A DNA stretch of 47,712 bases, from IMG/VR virus record IMGVR_UViG_3300042866_002779, positions 1-47,712 of that record; one strand, 5' to 3'. Positions 47,691 through 47,712 of this stretch are shown here, piece by piece. Source of the DNA: a virus. Position numbers and translations under genes: made by a program. Within the stretch, counting starts at the first letter, position 1. Every line of letters begins with the position of its first letter. The notes under the pieces are model-generated. The model saw only the letters and a list, made by a program, of their open reading frames with translations, ran no database searches and was not told the origin of the DNA.

Positions 47691-47712
47691 AAAGTGCAAT
47701 AATATAGGTATC

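Overview
The window reads as part of a tailed (HK97-fold) phage genome infecting an actinobacterium. The phage assignment rests on a portal protein, a prohead protease, an HK97-type major capsid protein and a small-terminase-like protein. The host assignment rests mainly on a WhiB-family regulator and is supported by ThyX, class II ribonucleotide reductase and a Thr-rich secreted protein. Codon use leans to A/T, so a low-GC planktonic actinobacterium is a reasonable inference, but nothing in the sequence proves it. No integrase, CRISPR array or insertion sequence was seen.

Layout. Bases 1-28238 (+) form the head module: portal (5' end outside the window), a 2954-residue polyprotein beginning with the prohead protease, an acidic scaffold-like protein, a 2458-residue polyprotein, four coupled proteins of unknown function, the major capsid protein followed by a strong terminator, a DUF6321-like Pro-rich protein and a staphylococcal-type nuclease. 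Bases 28235-30314 (+) hold small accessory genes: lipoprotein, DUF1566-like protein, holin-like protein, Cys-rich protein and ferredoxin. Around 30320-31009 the strands switch. Bases 30981-37466 are mostly on the minus strand: a clavaminate-synthase-like oxygenase, five tRNA genes, a secreted protein, ThyX, class II ribonucleotide reductase and small proteins. Bases 37569-47690 (+) hold a histone-H1-like protein, WhiB, a primase-helicase, a small-terminase-like protein, a ribbon-helix-helix protein and a third giant protein of 2057 residues. The large terminase and all tail genes are missing, so they lie outside the window, probably to the right of 47690 and/or left of 1.

The most striking feature is a set of three giant proteins built as strings of enzyme domains separated by a short recurrent motif, (R/K)-L-S-S-G. 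The motif falls between recognisable domains: ArdC-like antirestriction protein, UvrD-like helicase, DEDDh exonuclease, ADP-ribosyltransferase-like, GNAT-like, HExxH metallopeptidase-like and ParB-like domains. A variant (QLSSR) lies at residues 94-98 of the major capsid protein, about where HK97-type capsid proteins lose their N-terminal delta domain to the prohead protease. The first polyprotein itself starts with that protease. The simplest model is that the prohead protease cuts capsid protein and polyproteins at the same motif inside the procapsid, releasing a packaged set of enzymes for ejection with the DNA. This resembles the T4 internal proteins and Alt, but as polyproteins. A 68-70 residue Arg-rich, Ca-loop-like module shared by polyproteins 1 and 3 could be the packaging tag. 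All of this is inference from sequence and can be tested by mass spectrometry of virions.

Many genes overlap by ATGA or GTGA, which indicates translational coupling in long operons. Several transcription units appear leaderless, with a TANNNT box 6-7 bases before the start codon, a common actinobacterial arrangement.
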